DNA from: JARRPM01 sp963765545
Lineage (GTDB): Bacteria > Pseudomonadota > Gammaproteobacteria > Pseudomonadales > Halieaceae
Assembly (NCBI GenBank): GCA_963765545.1
Contig: CAVXWW010000004.1
Span: 496,001-560,000, forward strand
DNA length: 64,000 nt
Reading direction: 5' to 3'
Below the pieces are notes generated by a model. It worked only from the letters and a program-made list of their open reading frames with translations, did no database searches and was not told where the DNA came from. The translations under genes and the position numbers were made by a program. Positions 42,993 to 52,447 of the stretch are shown one piece after another. The number at the start of each line of letters is the position of its first letter. The first letter of the stretch is position 1.

Positions 42993-44571
42993 ATGACTAT
43001 TTTAAAAACATCTGTAGTTATTTGTGGCGCCGGCCCTGCTGGATTGACCCTCGCTCACTTGCTCGGGCCAACAAAACATCGACGTTGTGCTGATTGAACG
43101 GCTCGATAGTACGGTCACCGAGCCGCGCGCGATTGCGATTGATGGCGAGTCATTGCGGACTTTACAAAGCATTGGCTTGTTCAAAGGTTTTGAGAGCGAG
43201 CTACTGCCCGGAATTGAGGCAGACTACGTCAATGGCGAGGGCGTAGAACTGTTCAAGGTGGGAAGCCCCGGGGTGAAGACCTACGGCTATGCTATGGTCA
43301 ACTCCTTTGATCAACCAGCCCTGGATCGCTACCTGGCGCAAAACCTCGAGCAGCGCAACACGGTAGACCTGCGTTTTGGCACGACTTTGGAGCGCTTTGA
43401 GCAGGATGAGAACGGTGTTCGAGTCTACTGCTCTGACGCCAATGGCAATGCACTGGAGATAAGCGCGGGCTACCTGGTTGGCTGCGATGGCGGTCGCTCC
43501 ACGATTCGATCATTGCTCGGTATTGAAATGCAGGGCGAAAGCAACCCACAGCCATGGCTGGTCATCGATACCGTCGACCCACACCTCGATAATCAAATGG
43601 ATGCCCGGTTTTTCTGCGATCCGGCTCGTCCCGGCATGACCATCAGGAAGCGACATGGTGAGAGGCGCTGGGAGTGGATGCTCATGCCGGGGGAGGACCG
43701 GGAGGATCTGCTGCAGGACGAGAATATACGAAAAATCATTGCCCCCTACACGGACGCGGAGAATGTGAACATCTACCGCAAGAGAGTTTATGACTTCCAC
43801 GCCCTTATAGCCGATCGCTGGCAGGACGGGCGCGTGTTCCTGGCAGGTGACGCCGCCCATATGACGCCGCCATTTGCGGGGCAGGGCCTCAACAGCGGTT
43901 TCCGTGATGTGACCAATCTATTCTGGAAACTCGCGGCTGTGATTGAGGGCTATGCCGATCCGGTGATACTTGACAGTTATGAGCTAGAGCGCAGAGATCA
44001 TGCCTGGGAGTTGATTGAAACAGCACTGAACCTGGGAAATCAGATTCAACCGATAGACCCGGAACAGGCGGCCCAACGAGATGCACTTTTTGCGATGCTG
44101 AACCAGGATCCAGCTGCCATGCAGAATATGGCGGACGAAATAGGCGCATCAATGCTGGCGCGCTCGGTGGACAAAGGCCTGGCGGTTGATGCTGGCCAGG
44201 AAAATGTTTCCGGTCGATTGTTGGTTCAACCTGAAGTGGTTACAGCGGATGGAAAAACGGTGTTGCTTGACGAGTGCCTGGGATCTGCCTTCACCATAAT
44301 GGCATACGACTGCGACCCGTCTGAGGTATTGGATGCACAGACACTGGCGCGGTGGACTAATTTTGGCACTGACGTTGTTACCGTATCCTCAAAACCGGGT
44401 CACGCCGCCGATACCTGGGTAGTCGATAAGACCGGTGAGTTGGGCACATGGATTGGGGTAGAAGGGCCGGCGATTCTCCTGGTCAGGCCCGATAAGTTTT
44501 GCATGGCAGCGGCAGCGCCAACGGATGCCGGGGAGACATTGGACGCTGCATACTACTTACTGAACCCCTAG
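42993..44571 (+). pseudogene. FAD-dependent aromatic hydroxylase (MhpA/PheA-like), frameshifted
   Basis: ATG 42993, with GGAG 7 nt upstream, encodes the dinucleotide-binding start of a flavin hydroxylase (SVVICGAGPAGLTLAHLLG) but then shifts out of frame and stops near 43097. Dropping one C at 43068-43069 continues perfectly as QQNIDVVLIERLDS and stays open to 44571, giving about 525 aa. The remainder has the second FAD motif GDAAHMTPPFAGQGLNSGFRD and the C-terminal thioredoxin-like domain of PheA/TfdB/MhpA enzymes. The intact enzyme would hydroxylate a phenolic ring before the extradiol dioxygenase acts. Either a real inactivating insertion or a sequencing error in GGGCC. Confidence 0.85.
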
Positions 44572-45938
44572 CGCGCCCAACCGTTCGGTCGAGCCCTTGC
44601 CCATGGCGGCAAATTGGCCGCCGGCCCAGACCCCGTACTTTACTGAATGGGGCAGGGTGGTTGCCTGAGGCCAAATCCCTGTAGACACCAATCTCTATTG
44701 TTCCATGCAAGTCAGGAGTTTTTGACCATAATCCAATGGGTCAGGTCAGCGACAATGCATGGATCCTGATTTACAGCATCCCGGATTATGAAGGAGTTGA
44801 AGGAGAGGGCGGAAGTCACGGGCGGCACCAACCAGTCACTAGAAGCAGAAGCCGCGGGAGCCTCTAACCACGCCTTTGCAAGAATTTGCGCGGCCATGAG
44901 ATCGGTTACTATTTAACATAATAACATTATGACCTGCGTCTTTTTGGCTTCTTGAAATGACTCGCCAAGGCTGGTTTCCCTTATTGATCCGGTACCCGTG
45001 ATAGCAGGCGTCTGGAATGAGCTGGTGGGCGTGGGCGAATAGGTGAAGACCAGTCATCGCTCGAATATCGCCGACTGGCGTGATTTCCTTATCGGGTATG
45101 CCATTGGGTAACCACAGCGGTCTGCATGGGAGACCAGCGCCTTTTGTCAGGCAGCCTTAATCTTGGCTGATCAATGGGAGATCCCCAGTGGTCTTGGTCT
45201 TGGCTATTCTCAAGCTCAAGCCTCGTATTCTGGCTTACTGCATCGTGCATGGTTGGCTACTGAGCCCTGCAAAAAGTCACCATATGCGCGTAGGGGCGCC
45301 TGTTTTGCTGTGCACGTGGCATGAGGTTTTCCAGCAGGTTTCGCCGCCTGGACACTGCGCCACAGTTTCCGGGCGAACAATTCCACAAACCGATCTGGCG
45401 GGCGGCCATGCCAATCCCAGGCGTTGCCTTGTGGCTCGTCGTCTTCGTACTCAGCGACGAAATCACACCTGCATGGCGGGCGATAATCCTTTCTCACCTG
45501 AGCGAATTCCCGTAGTTGCCCATCAATAGCCAGGCGCGGAGAGTGCCCTGGAATCCTTTTTTGCGTCCCAGAACCCGCGACACACGGCATATCCAGCCGT
45601 CCTTACAATTATCCACATATGCGCATAATATATATTATGTTAAATAAAGCATTTGGGCACACAGTTATGCACAGCGTTTGTCAGGCGCACAGCTATATCC
45701 CTTAAAAATCGGCACGGCGACGCCCTCTCTTCAAGGAAAGTTCTTAATTTGGTGTTGGTGTAAAGGAATGCTTCTTAAGTCAAATGAAGGAGTCTTGCCA
45801 AAAAGCTACTACGACTGAGTTCTATGATTGTTTCTGATGGCGCTTATAACGACTGAATGGGTGTCGGCAAGTTAACGTCTCCTGATCACAGAAACTCCTC
45901 GCCAATGTTCAAGCAACCGCCCTACTTCATTCAGCTCG
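44572..45938. other. Gene-poor, lower-GC gap (1.37 kb)
   Basis: No conserved coding frame is recognised between the hydroxylase and the thiolase. The longest frames (45188-45529 plus, 45216-45590 minus) lie opposite each other and have no ribosome sites or known motifs. The stretch from 44910 to 45646 is bounded by near-identical AT-rich inverted repeats (separate entry). A lone DnaA-like box TTATCCACA is at 45609-45617. This may be a decayed insertion. Confidence 0.5.
44910..45646. repeat. Segment bounded by 22/23-nt AT-rich inverted repeats
   Basis: Left arm 44910-44931 reads TATTTAACATAATA then ACATTATG. The right arm, 45624-45646 on the minus strand, reads TATTTAACATAATA then TATATTATG: the first 14 nt are identical and the rest differ by a small change. 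The right arm is itself a 16-bp palindrome at 45624-45639. The 737-bp interval has no recognisable transposase. It could be a MITE-like or degraded insertion element, or simply two AT-rich regulatory sites; no target duplication was found. Confidence 0.4.
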
Positions 45939-47177
45939 CTAGCCTACGCCAACCACGAAGCTGGCGCAGGTGGTTGTGCTGCCGCCCACATTGAAGGTCA
46001 ACATGTTCTCCGGGCTTTTCAGTTGGTACTCACCAGCGCGGCCTGTAACTTGTCGAGCGCAGTCCAGCACCATGCGCACTCCGGTTGCTCCCACCGGATG
46101 CCCCAGACCGATCAAGCCGCCACTGGCGTTTATTGGAAAATTGCCGTCCCGAGTAATACGGCCTTCTTCAATTGCTTTCCAGCTTTCTCCGGGAGCCGTT
46201 AGACCACTGTGGTCGATCGCCATATATTCGGTGACAGAAAAGCAATCATGAGTTTCCAGCCCGTCCAAATCCCCAGGTTGTGCAAACCCAGCACGCTGAG
46301 CGGCCTCTCGTAATGTCGCTGCGGCATGTGGGAATAGCAATGCTTGGCCGGCGGACAGAGCCAATTTCTTTTCGAGTTCCATAGCCGCTGAACGATGGCC
46401 CCACCCCTTGATGCGAGGCAGGTCCTGCACCTTCAGACCCAATTTGGCCGCGTGTTGTTTTGCTTTGGCTTCGCTGGCCAAAATAAGACACGCGGCACCG
46501 TCGGTAATCTGGCCGCAGTCCTGTTTGCGCACTCTGCCCTCTATTACAGGGTTGAGCTGGTCGTCGTTGGAGAAGGCGCCGTCAGCGAACTCCCAATTTC
46601 GAGTTTGTGCGCGAGGGTTGAGTTTGCCGTTGGTGAAATTGATTTCGGCAATGCGGCTGAGATGATCACCATTGATGCCGTATCGTTGCTCGTACTCTCG
46701 GGTAATGCGGTCGAACATAAAGGGCCAGGGGTAATCGCAAGTATTGGCTTCATGTCCCATCCAGCGGGCTGCCCCCAGGTATTCTGCGCCGGTTTTTCCA
46801 TTTACGTTACGCATGAGTTCGAGGCCTAATACGCAGGCGGTATCGTAGTGGCCGGCTTCAATCTCCCTCATTGCTGACAAAATGGCGATTGAGCCGGATG
46901 CGCATGCGGCTTCGTGACGTGAAGTGGGGATGCCTGAAAGTTCTGGATACACCTGCCCAAAAAAACCTCCCAGTAAACCCTGACCGGTAAACAATTCGCC
47001 TACAAAGTTGCCCACGTGTCCAACTTCAATCTCTGCCGGTTCGATACTGGCATTAGCGATGGCTTCGCACAGGCTATCGGCGAACATATCTGATATTTCC
47101 AGGCCCTCGCGAGCCCAGTTGCGAGCGAAATCGGTTTGACTACCACCGAGAATGTATACAGAGGGCGATTGGCTCAT
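45939..47177 (-). CDS. Thiolase family protein (SCP-x-like acetyl-CoA acetyltransferase)
   Basis: 412 aa. Nucleophile Cys in RHEAACASGS (about residue 92), His in GLGHPVGATG, and the C-terminal NVGGSTTTCASFVV second active Cys. The sequence pattern is that of SCP-x-type thiolases, which act on branched or steroid side-chain acyl-CoAs more often than FadA. ATG 47177 has AGGAAG 8 nt upstream. It probably belongs functionally with the acyl-CoA dehydrogenase and aromatic/steroid genes elsewhere in the window. Confidence 0.9.
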   Translation of the reverse strand: MSQSPSVYILGGSQTDFARNWAREGLEISDMFADSLCEAIANASIEPAEIEVGHVGNFVGELFTGQGLLGGFFGQVYPELSGIPTSRHEAACASGSIAILSAMREIEAGHYDTACVLGLELMRNVNGKTGAEYLGAARWMGHEANTCDYPWPFMFDRITREYEQRYGINGDHLSRIAEINFTNGKLNPRAQTRNWEFADGAFSNDDQLNPVIEGRVRKQDCGQITDGAACLILASEAKAKQHAAKLGLKVQDLPRIKGWGHRSAAMELEKKLALSAGQALLFPHAAATLREAAQRAGFAQPGDLDGLETHDCFSVTEYMAIDHSGLTAPGESWKAIEEGRITRDGNFPINASGGLIGLGHPVGATGVRMVLDCARQVTGRAGEYQLKSPENMLTFNVGGSTTTCASFVVGVG

Positions 47178-47204
47178 ATCGTGCTTCCTGTCATGGTCAT
47201 TAGG

Positions 47205-47258
47205 TCAAGGGGTCAGAGTCCTTGAATGAAAAGGTTCAAGGAGTCTGACCCCTTGAAC
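47205..47258. repeat. REP-like palindrome, copy A
   Basis: Two 22-nt arms, TCAAGGGGTCAGAGTCCTTG plus AA and its complement with a single mismatch, around the loop TGAAAAGG. It lies in the 88-bp gap between the thiolase start and the stop of the TPR lipoprotein gene, where it could act as a 3' end stabiliser or terminator. Confidence 0.85.
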
Positions 47259-47265
47259 GATGCCG

Positions 47266-49653
47266 CTAACCGGCCCCAACCTCGCTATGCTCCAACACTC
47301 TGGCCCGCTCCATTGCTGCATGCGCTTCATCCGCTCGGCCCAGCCGCGAGAGAATGCCTGCCTGCTCCCGGTGCGCAGCGGCACTGGGAACGTGGCGGAT
47401 AAGTTGGCTGTAATTCGCCAATGCCTCCTCCAACCTGCCCTGTTCAATGAGTATTGTACCCAGGGAGTCGTAGGCAGATGCGTTGGTAGGATCTATCTCA
47501 ATTGCTTTGCGCAGACTGGCAGCGGACTCATCTGCACGACCCAACTGCCAGAGAACGTAACCCAGGCCTGTGTAGGCCGCAGTGCCGGGTTCTTTTTCAA
47601 CGATATCGCGAAAGTGAATTTCCGCCTCCTCAAACTCGCCGCTTCGAGCGAGAGCTGATGCCAAATTGTAATGCGCAACCGTCGAATCCGGGTCCAGCTC
47701 CAGTGCCTTGCGGTAAGCATCGGACGCCTCTCCAGGCAATCCCTGACGCTCCAGTACAAAGCCCAGATCATTGTAGATTGCCGGTTGAGGCTCTATAGCG
47801 AGTGATTCACGATAATGTACCTCGGCTAATTCTGGTTCCCCAATATCGATATAGGCAAGGGCTATATTGTTGTGTGCCTTCCAGTGATCGGGGTCAACCT
47901 TCAGCGCCTTTTCGAGTGAAACGACCGCCTCATCACTCTCACCCTGCTGAAACAGTGCAAAACCCCTGGCATTCAACAGCTCAACGTTTTCCGGCTCTAC
48001 CGCCAAACCGCGATCATAGGACTTCACCGCAGCCGGGTAATTGCCAGTGCGCTCATTGGCCATACCGGCGCGCAGGAAGGAATAAGCGTCCAGAAACTGT
48101 TCCTTGATTTGGGCGATAGCCTCTGCGGGCAAGGGCACAAACTCGGGTATATTGGCAGCCCCGTAGGTGCCGGTGAATCGATCAAGTACAACTGGCGGGG
48201 TGGACTCACCCTCCTCGTCAATATGGGTAAGGAAAAGTTGGGTATAAGGCGTATTGGCCTTGGACGAGAACACCAGCCAATGGCCATTGGAGGAAAAGCT
48301 GTGCCAGGAATTCATCCGCGAAGTATTCGCCCGCAGACGACGCGGCTCACCACCCTCAGCGGGGATGATGTAGAGCAGGCTATCGGGCATTAACAGCATG
48401 TAGTTTTCAGCCTGGGTAAAAACGATCCATTTACCGTCCGGCGAGAACTTGGCAAAGAAGTTGCTCATGCCGTTATGGGAAGCTCCTTCTATAGGTTCCG
48501 CGGCTCCTCCTCTACCTTCATTAAAAGGGACGCGGTACAAATCGAATTTGAACGGTTCCTTGTCCTCGATAAATTCGGGCACATCGTTTTCGTCCAGCAG
48601 TATTGTGCTGGCATTGGCTATCGAATCCTTCTTATAAACTTTGGTTCGGGCAAACACCACCCACTTACCATCGGGGCTCCAGGTCGGGTTGCTCTGCACA
48701 TACTGGGGATCATCGGCGCCCGGCAACGGAGTATAGGTACCCGTTTGCGTGTCATACACCACCAGGATGCCCTTGATCGGGAAGAACAACTGCGAGAACT
48801 CGATACCGGGTGTAGCTACAAATACCGCCCTGTCCTTGACGGTGCTGATGACGTAGCGGCCATCGGGAGAGACTTGTGAGAGCAGTCCGAAGGTGGCCTC
48901 GCCATCCTCTTTTTCAAATTCGCTCCAGCTGATGATCTTTTCATCGTTCAGCACCATCTGCTCCGACACGGATAAGATGGCGTAACCGCCTTTGTCGTTA
49001 CCGTAATCCACATCCAGTCCCAGCACACCCCCATCTCCCGAAAAGGAGTGGCAGTTGCCGCAGACAGGCAGGTCCTCCAATACAATGGGGGGCTGCTCGA
49101 CAGAATCCACCGAGCCAAAACGCCATCGAATGCGGGAGGGGTCCTGCACTGCTGAAATAAAAGGCAGCGGCACTTCGCGATAGAAAATCGAATCCCCCAC
49201 CGGGTCGGTGGAGGTGTGGATCCGGACAACCGCCGAGGACACCGGCTCACCTGCCTGGTCTAGGCCCAATATAGCCAATTCGGCAATCTCGGCTGTGGAA
49301 CGCTGTTTGATCTCTTCCCAGAGATCCGCTGCAGGCTGCCAGGTTGCCTGCACGGCCGGTGATCGCAACTCCTCACCCCCGTCCTTGAATCGCAGCATAA
49401 CTTGCCACTGCTTTACACCTTCTGTTGCATCGGTCCACACAACAGTAGGTGCAGCGATGTCTGGCGGGAAAAGCGTCTCGTCCTGAGGATAGGTAATTTC
49501 TAACTGGCCCGAGGCCCCCGGTGGGAAGGTCAGCGGGACCGGGGCGGAATGTTGTTCACAGCCTGTAAGCAACACCAGCGATGCCAGCAGCAGACCAACT
49601 GCTGCTCGAAATCGTGTGCTGGACCGCGCAAAAATCAGCGCAGCCCAGGGCAT
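47266..49653 (-). CDS. Lipoprotein with CxxCH heme motif, beta-propeller (PD40) and TPR repeats
   Basis: 795 aa from ATG 49653 (MPWAALIF). A lipobox (LVLLTGCEQ, about residue 30) anchors it to a membrane. Residues 45-190 look like beta-sandwich modules. A single CGNCH c-type heme motif sits near residue 200 in the context CHSFSGDGGVLGLDVDYG. A WD40/PD40 propeller follows (VSPDGRYVISTV, NPTWSPDGKWVVFA, FSPDGKWIVFTQ; about 260-500). The C-terminal 280 residues are tandem TPRs, about seven (for example AHNNIALAYIDIGEPELAEVHY). The open frame extends 5' to 50007 without conservation; an AAGGAG at about 49694 has only an ATT near it. It is probably a periplasmic or surface scaffold; function unknown. 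Confidence 0.85.
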   Translation of the reverse strand: MPWAALIFARSSTRFRAAVGLLLASLVLLTGCEQHSAPVPLTFPPGASGQLEITYPQDETLFPPDIAAPTVVWTDATEGVKQWQVMLRFKDGGEELRSPAVQATWQPAADLWEEIKQRSTAEIAELAILGLDQAGEPVSSAVVRIHTSTDPVGDSIFYREVPLPFISAVQDPSRIRWRFGSVDSVEQPPIVLEDLPVCGNCHSFSGDGGVLGLDVDYGNDKGGYAILSVSEQMVLNDEKIISWSEFEKEDGEATFGLLSQVSPDGRYVISTVKDRAVFVATPGIEFSQLFFPIKGILVVYDTQTGTYTPLPGADDPQYVQSNPTWSPDGKWVVFARTKVYKKDSIANASTILLDENDVPEFIEDKEPFKFDLYRVPFNEGRGGAAEPIEGASHNGMSNFFAKFSPDGKWIVFTQAENYMLLMPDSLLYIIPAEGGEPRRLRANTSRMNSWHSFSSNGHWLVFSSKANTPYTQLFLTHIDEEGESTPPVVLDRFTGTYGAANIPEFVPLPAEAIAQIKEQFLDAYSFLRAGMANERTGNYPAAVKSYDRGLAVEPENVELLNARGFALFQQGESDEAVVSLEKALKVDPDHWKAHNNIALAYIDIGEPELAEVHYRESLAIEPQPAIYNDLGFVLERQGLPGEASDAYRKALELDPDSTVAHYNLASALARSGEFEEAEIHFRDIVEKEPGTAAYTGLGYVLWQLGRADESAASLRKAIEIDPTNASAYDSLGTILIEQGRLEEALANYSQLIRHVPSAAAHREQAGILSRLGRADEAHAAMERARVLEHSEVGAG

Positions 49654-49942
49654 GGCGATTGGTCGCTCTATCTCAACAAAAATAATGTGAAATCTCCTTA
49701 TGAGAGCCGTCGTAACGCTGATCCCGCGGAGTGTGTGTGATCGTAAAAGCGAAGTCAATTGGGCCTGTAAACAGGATCGATTCGCGGAGGTCGCAGCCGA
49801 TCTTGAGAGTATCGAAGCCAGCAGTTTGACAATGGAACTCAATGTGACTATAAGATGTCTACAGGCAAAAGTTCCCGTTGAGGCGCTTTGTCGCACCTGA
49901 AGTTCACAAAAAGACCATATATTAAGAGTCTGGAGAATAAGA

Positions 49943-51166
49943 ATGCAGAAACACTCTTTCAAAGTCCTGCTGGCGGCATTAGTTTTTGCGACTGCCACCG
50001 TCGCCAATGCCGCCGTTCATCGTGTATTTCCCGGTGAGTCGATCCAGGCGGTTATTAATGCGGCGGCTCCCGGAGACACCATTCTCGTGGAACCCGGCGA
50101 TTATGAAGAGGATCCAACCAGCCGTTACGGTCTGCGTATCACTAAAAACAATCTGCGTTTGATTGGAAAATCAAGGCCCGGATCGGACGGCACGACCGCC
50201 AGAGTCCGCCTTGTCGCCACCGGCGACCAGGAAACAGGCATTCTCGCAGCACCGGCGGGTTGCGAGTATGACATGAATAGAGAAGAGTGCGAGGAAGCGC
50301 TAGGCAGGGACATACGCGAACTGCAAGGCTTCTATATTCGCGGCTTCGTTGTTGACGGATTTCCTGTTAATGGCATCCAGACCCGCTGGGTTGACGGTTT
50401 CGAGTTTTCGAACAACGAATCCGCCAACAACCTGAACAACGGCATCTATCCCACGCTGTCAGCCAATGGCCTGGTTCGTAACAATGTGTCCTATGGCTCA
50501 CTGGACACCGCGATGTGGGTGGCAGGCTCAGAGAACGTACGCGTAATGGGCAATGTGCTGCGCGATAGTGTCATCGGCTTCGAAATAACGGTCTCCAACA
50601 ATGTGAAGGCGAAGTACAACGAAATCTATGGCAATACGGTAGGAGTCGGTCTGTTCCATCCAAATGCTGCAGGCAACCCGCCTCTACCCGAGATGAAAGA
50701 CTGGGTTATCCAGCAGAACGATATCCATTCAAACAATGGCTCCCCCGTACCTCCACCTCCGGAAAGCTTCCAGGCAGGTTTGCCGGCCGGTGTGGGCGTT
50801 TTACTGCTGGGTGTGTCTGACAGTGTAATTTCGAAGAACATTGTTCAAAACAATGACTTCGTAGGAATCGGCATACTTGGATGGTGTACCGCCGTGTCAA
50901 CGGGCGAACCTCGCCGCAATTGCGAAAACGATCCTCCGATTGCAGATCCTGCGGCTAGTAATAACCTGGTGGCCGCGAACGAGGTGTACGACAACGCCTT
51001 GAACCCGTCGACACCCGGCTTGGAATTCCTGGCCGCAGACCTTACTTACTTTGATATTGGCGACGGGTCCACCGGGAACTGCTTCAAACGTAATAATCGG
51101 CCACCGGACGATTATACTTTCGTGTCCTCGGAGCCAGACGGGGAACTTCCGACTGAGGGCTGCTAG
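49943..51166 (+). CDS. Secreted right-handed parallel beta-helix protein
   Basis: 407 aa with a signal peptide cleaved after ANA (residues 1-24) and the opening HRVFPGESIQAVINAAAPGDTILVEPGDY typical of NosD/pectin-lyase-like helices. Short repeats with Asn ladders follow (FSNNESANNLNNGIY, NNVKAKYNEIYGNTVGVG). It is exported and could be a polysaccharide-active or adhesive protein; no catalytic residues are identifiable. GGAG is 8 nt upstream of ATG 49943. It is divergent from the TPR lipoprotein gene (289 bp apart) and followed by a strong terminator. Confidence 0.88.
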   Translation: MQKHSFKVLLAALVFATATVANAAVHRVFPGESIQAVINAAAPGDTILVEPGDYEEDPTSRYGLRITKNNLRLIGKSRPGSDGTTARVRLVATGDQETGILAAPAGCEYDMNREECEEALGRDIRELQGFYIRGFVVDGFPVNGIQTRWVDGFEFSNNESANNLNNGIYPTLSANGLVRNNVSYGSLDTAMWVAGSENVRVMGNVLRDSVIGFEITVSNNVKAKYNEIYGNTVGVGLFHPNAAGNPPLPEMKDWVIQQNDIHSNNGSPVPPPPESFQAGLPAGVGVLLLGVSDSVISKNIVQNNDFVGIGILGWCTAVSTGEPRRNCENDPPIADPAASNNLVAANEVYDNALNPSTPGLEFLAADLTYFDIGDGSTGNCFKRNNRPPDDYTFVSSEPDGELPTEGC

Positions 51167-51193
51167 CCGCAATCGCAAAGTAACGTAAATCCA

Positions 51194-51221
51194 GGGCCGC
51201 ATCTGCGGCCCGGTTTCTTTT
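51194..51221 (+). terminator. Rho-independent terminator after the beta-helix gene
   Basis: Perfect 8-bp stem GGGCCGCA-TC-TGCGGCCC (51194-51211) followed by GGTTTCTTTT. It lies 27 nt after the stop codon. Confidence 0.88.
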
Positions 51222-51244
51222 GTAGTTCGCTGGTTAATATATTC

Positions 51245-52447
51245 GTGGTATCTACCCTCCCCCCTGTTGAAACATTCGATGTCCGCGGTTGCACCATAAC
51301 GCTGCGACGAGTCGAGGGCCCTCAGGCACTGGAGCTCTTCTTCAGTTGCAAACCCGAGGGTAAACACCAGGAGGTACAGCAACAGGCCGAGGCTGCCTAT
51401 GGGGCAGTTTTGGAGGCCCTGGACAAGGAAGGCGGTAACCTCAGCTCACTCGTCTCCGAGACGCTGTTTCTAAGAGACATCACCGCTAATATCGACCTGG
51501 TTCGCCAGGGCCGGGGCAGAGCCGTCGAACTGTGTGATGCCGAAGGAAACTTCAGCCCTGCTATAACTGAAGTCGAGCAGGCCCCACTGGACTCAGCCGC
51601 CTGCCTGGAACTGCTGGTTCAAGCCATTGTGCCAAAGATCTCCCCGGCACAATTTGAACGCATAACGACTGCACCCCAATGCGATTGCCAGGAATGTAGC
51701 AGCCTGTATGGCCAGAAAGTGGTTATAGGGGGTGATACCCGATTCTACGCCAACGGTATCTATGGCCGAGGCGAGAATGCCTACCAGCAGACCCGTGCGA
51801 TGTTCGAAGACGCCGAAAGCCTGTTACAGCAGGCAGGTCTGGAGTTCAGCGACGTAATGCGCACCTGGATCTACCTGCGTGAAATGGACCGGGACTATGC
51901 GGAATTCAACCGAGCCAGACGCGAGTTTTTCAATTCGCGAGGCATTGACCCCATCCCTGCCAGCACTGGCATAGGCGCCGGTCTGGTGCCATCGCAGCAC
52001 GATGTTTGCCTGGGCGTTTACGCGGTACAGGCGCAGCGCAGCCCGTTGCGTACTGTAATGACAACCCCTACCCTCAATGAAGCGCCGGTGTATGGCTCAG
52101 ATTTTTCCAGGGGTATGCGCATTGACGAGGCAAACAAGATCACATTGCATGTCTCGGGTACGGCGAGCCTGGACGAGACCGGGCAGACGGTGCACGTGGA
52201 TAACTTTGATGCTCAGGCAGATCGTATGCTGTTAAACGTTGCGGCCCTGCTAGCGGGTCAGGGTGCCAGTTTCAGTGATGTAGTGTCCGCCATGACCTAC
52301 TTGAAACACCCTGAGGATGCCGATCGCCTGCAAGAGAAATTTCGCGATGCCGGGTACGAGGGTTTTCCCAACGTACTGGTAGAAGCGCCGGTTTGTCGAC
52401 CTGAACTGCTCTGCGAAACTGAATTGGTTGCCGTCCTGTTAAAGTAG
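51245..52447 (+). CDS. RidA/YjgF superfamily protein, possibly chorismatase-like
   Basis: 400 aa, GTG 51245, weak ribosome site. RidA-type folds are suggested by the segments VSETLFLRDI (about 75), VMRTWIYLREMDRDYAEFN with RARREFF (about 200-220) and VVSAMTYLKHPEDADRL with VCRPELLCETELVAV at the C-terminus. The length, the internal STGIGAGLV and YGSDFSRGM, and the last motif with a conserved Glu recall chorismatases (FkbO/Hyg5), which hydrolyse chorismate; that assignment is tentative. An extra C-x-C-x2-C (CDCQEC near 143) is unexplained. It ends inside the 3' end of the convergent PEP-CTERM-like gene. Confidence 0.7.
   Translation: MVSTLPPVETFDVRGCTITLRRVEGPQALELFFSCKPEGKHQEVQQQAEAAYGAVLEALDKEGGNLSSLVSETLFLRDITANIDLVRQGRGRAVELCDAEGNFSPAITEVEQAPLDSAACLELLVQAIVPKISPAQFERITTAPQCDCQECSSLYGQKVVIGGDTRFYANGIYGRGENAYQQTRAMFEDAESLLQQAGLEFSDVMRTWIYLREMDRDYAEFNRARREFFNSRGIDPIPASTGIGAGLVPSQHDVCLGVYAVQAQRSPLRTVMTTPTLNEAPVYGSDFSRGMRIDEANKITLHVSGTASLDETGQTVHVDNFDAQADRMLLNVAALLAGQGASFSDVVSAMTYLKHPEDADRLQEKFRDAGYEGFPNVLVEAPVCRPELLCETELVAVLLK

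Noticed and set aside
45188..45590. Opposed 113- and 124-codon frames in the gene-poor gap
   Set aside because: They overlap each other, lack ribosome sites, and show no known domain; listed only as part of a possible decayed element.
45609..45617. Perfect DnaA box TTATCCACA next to an AT-rich palindrome
   Set aside because: A single box without a cluster, repeats or replication genes does not make an origin; expected by chance in 64 kb.
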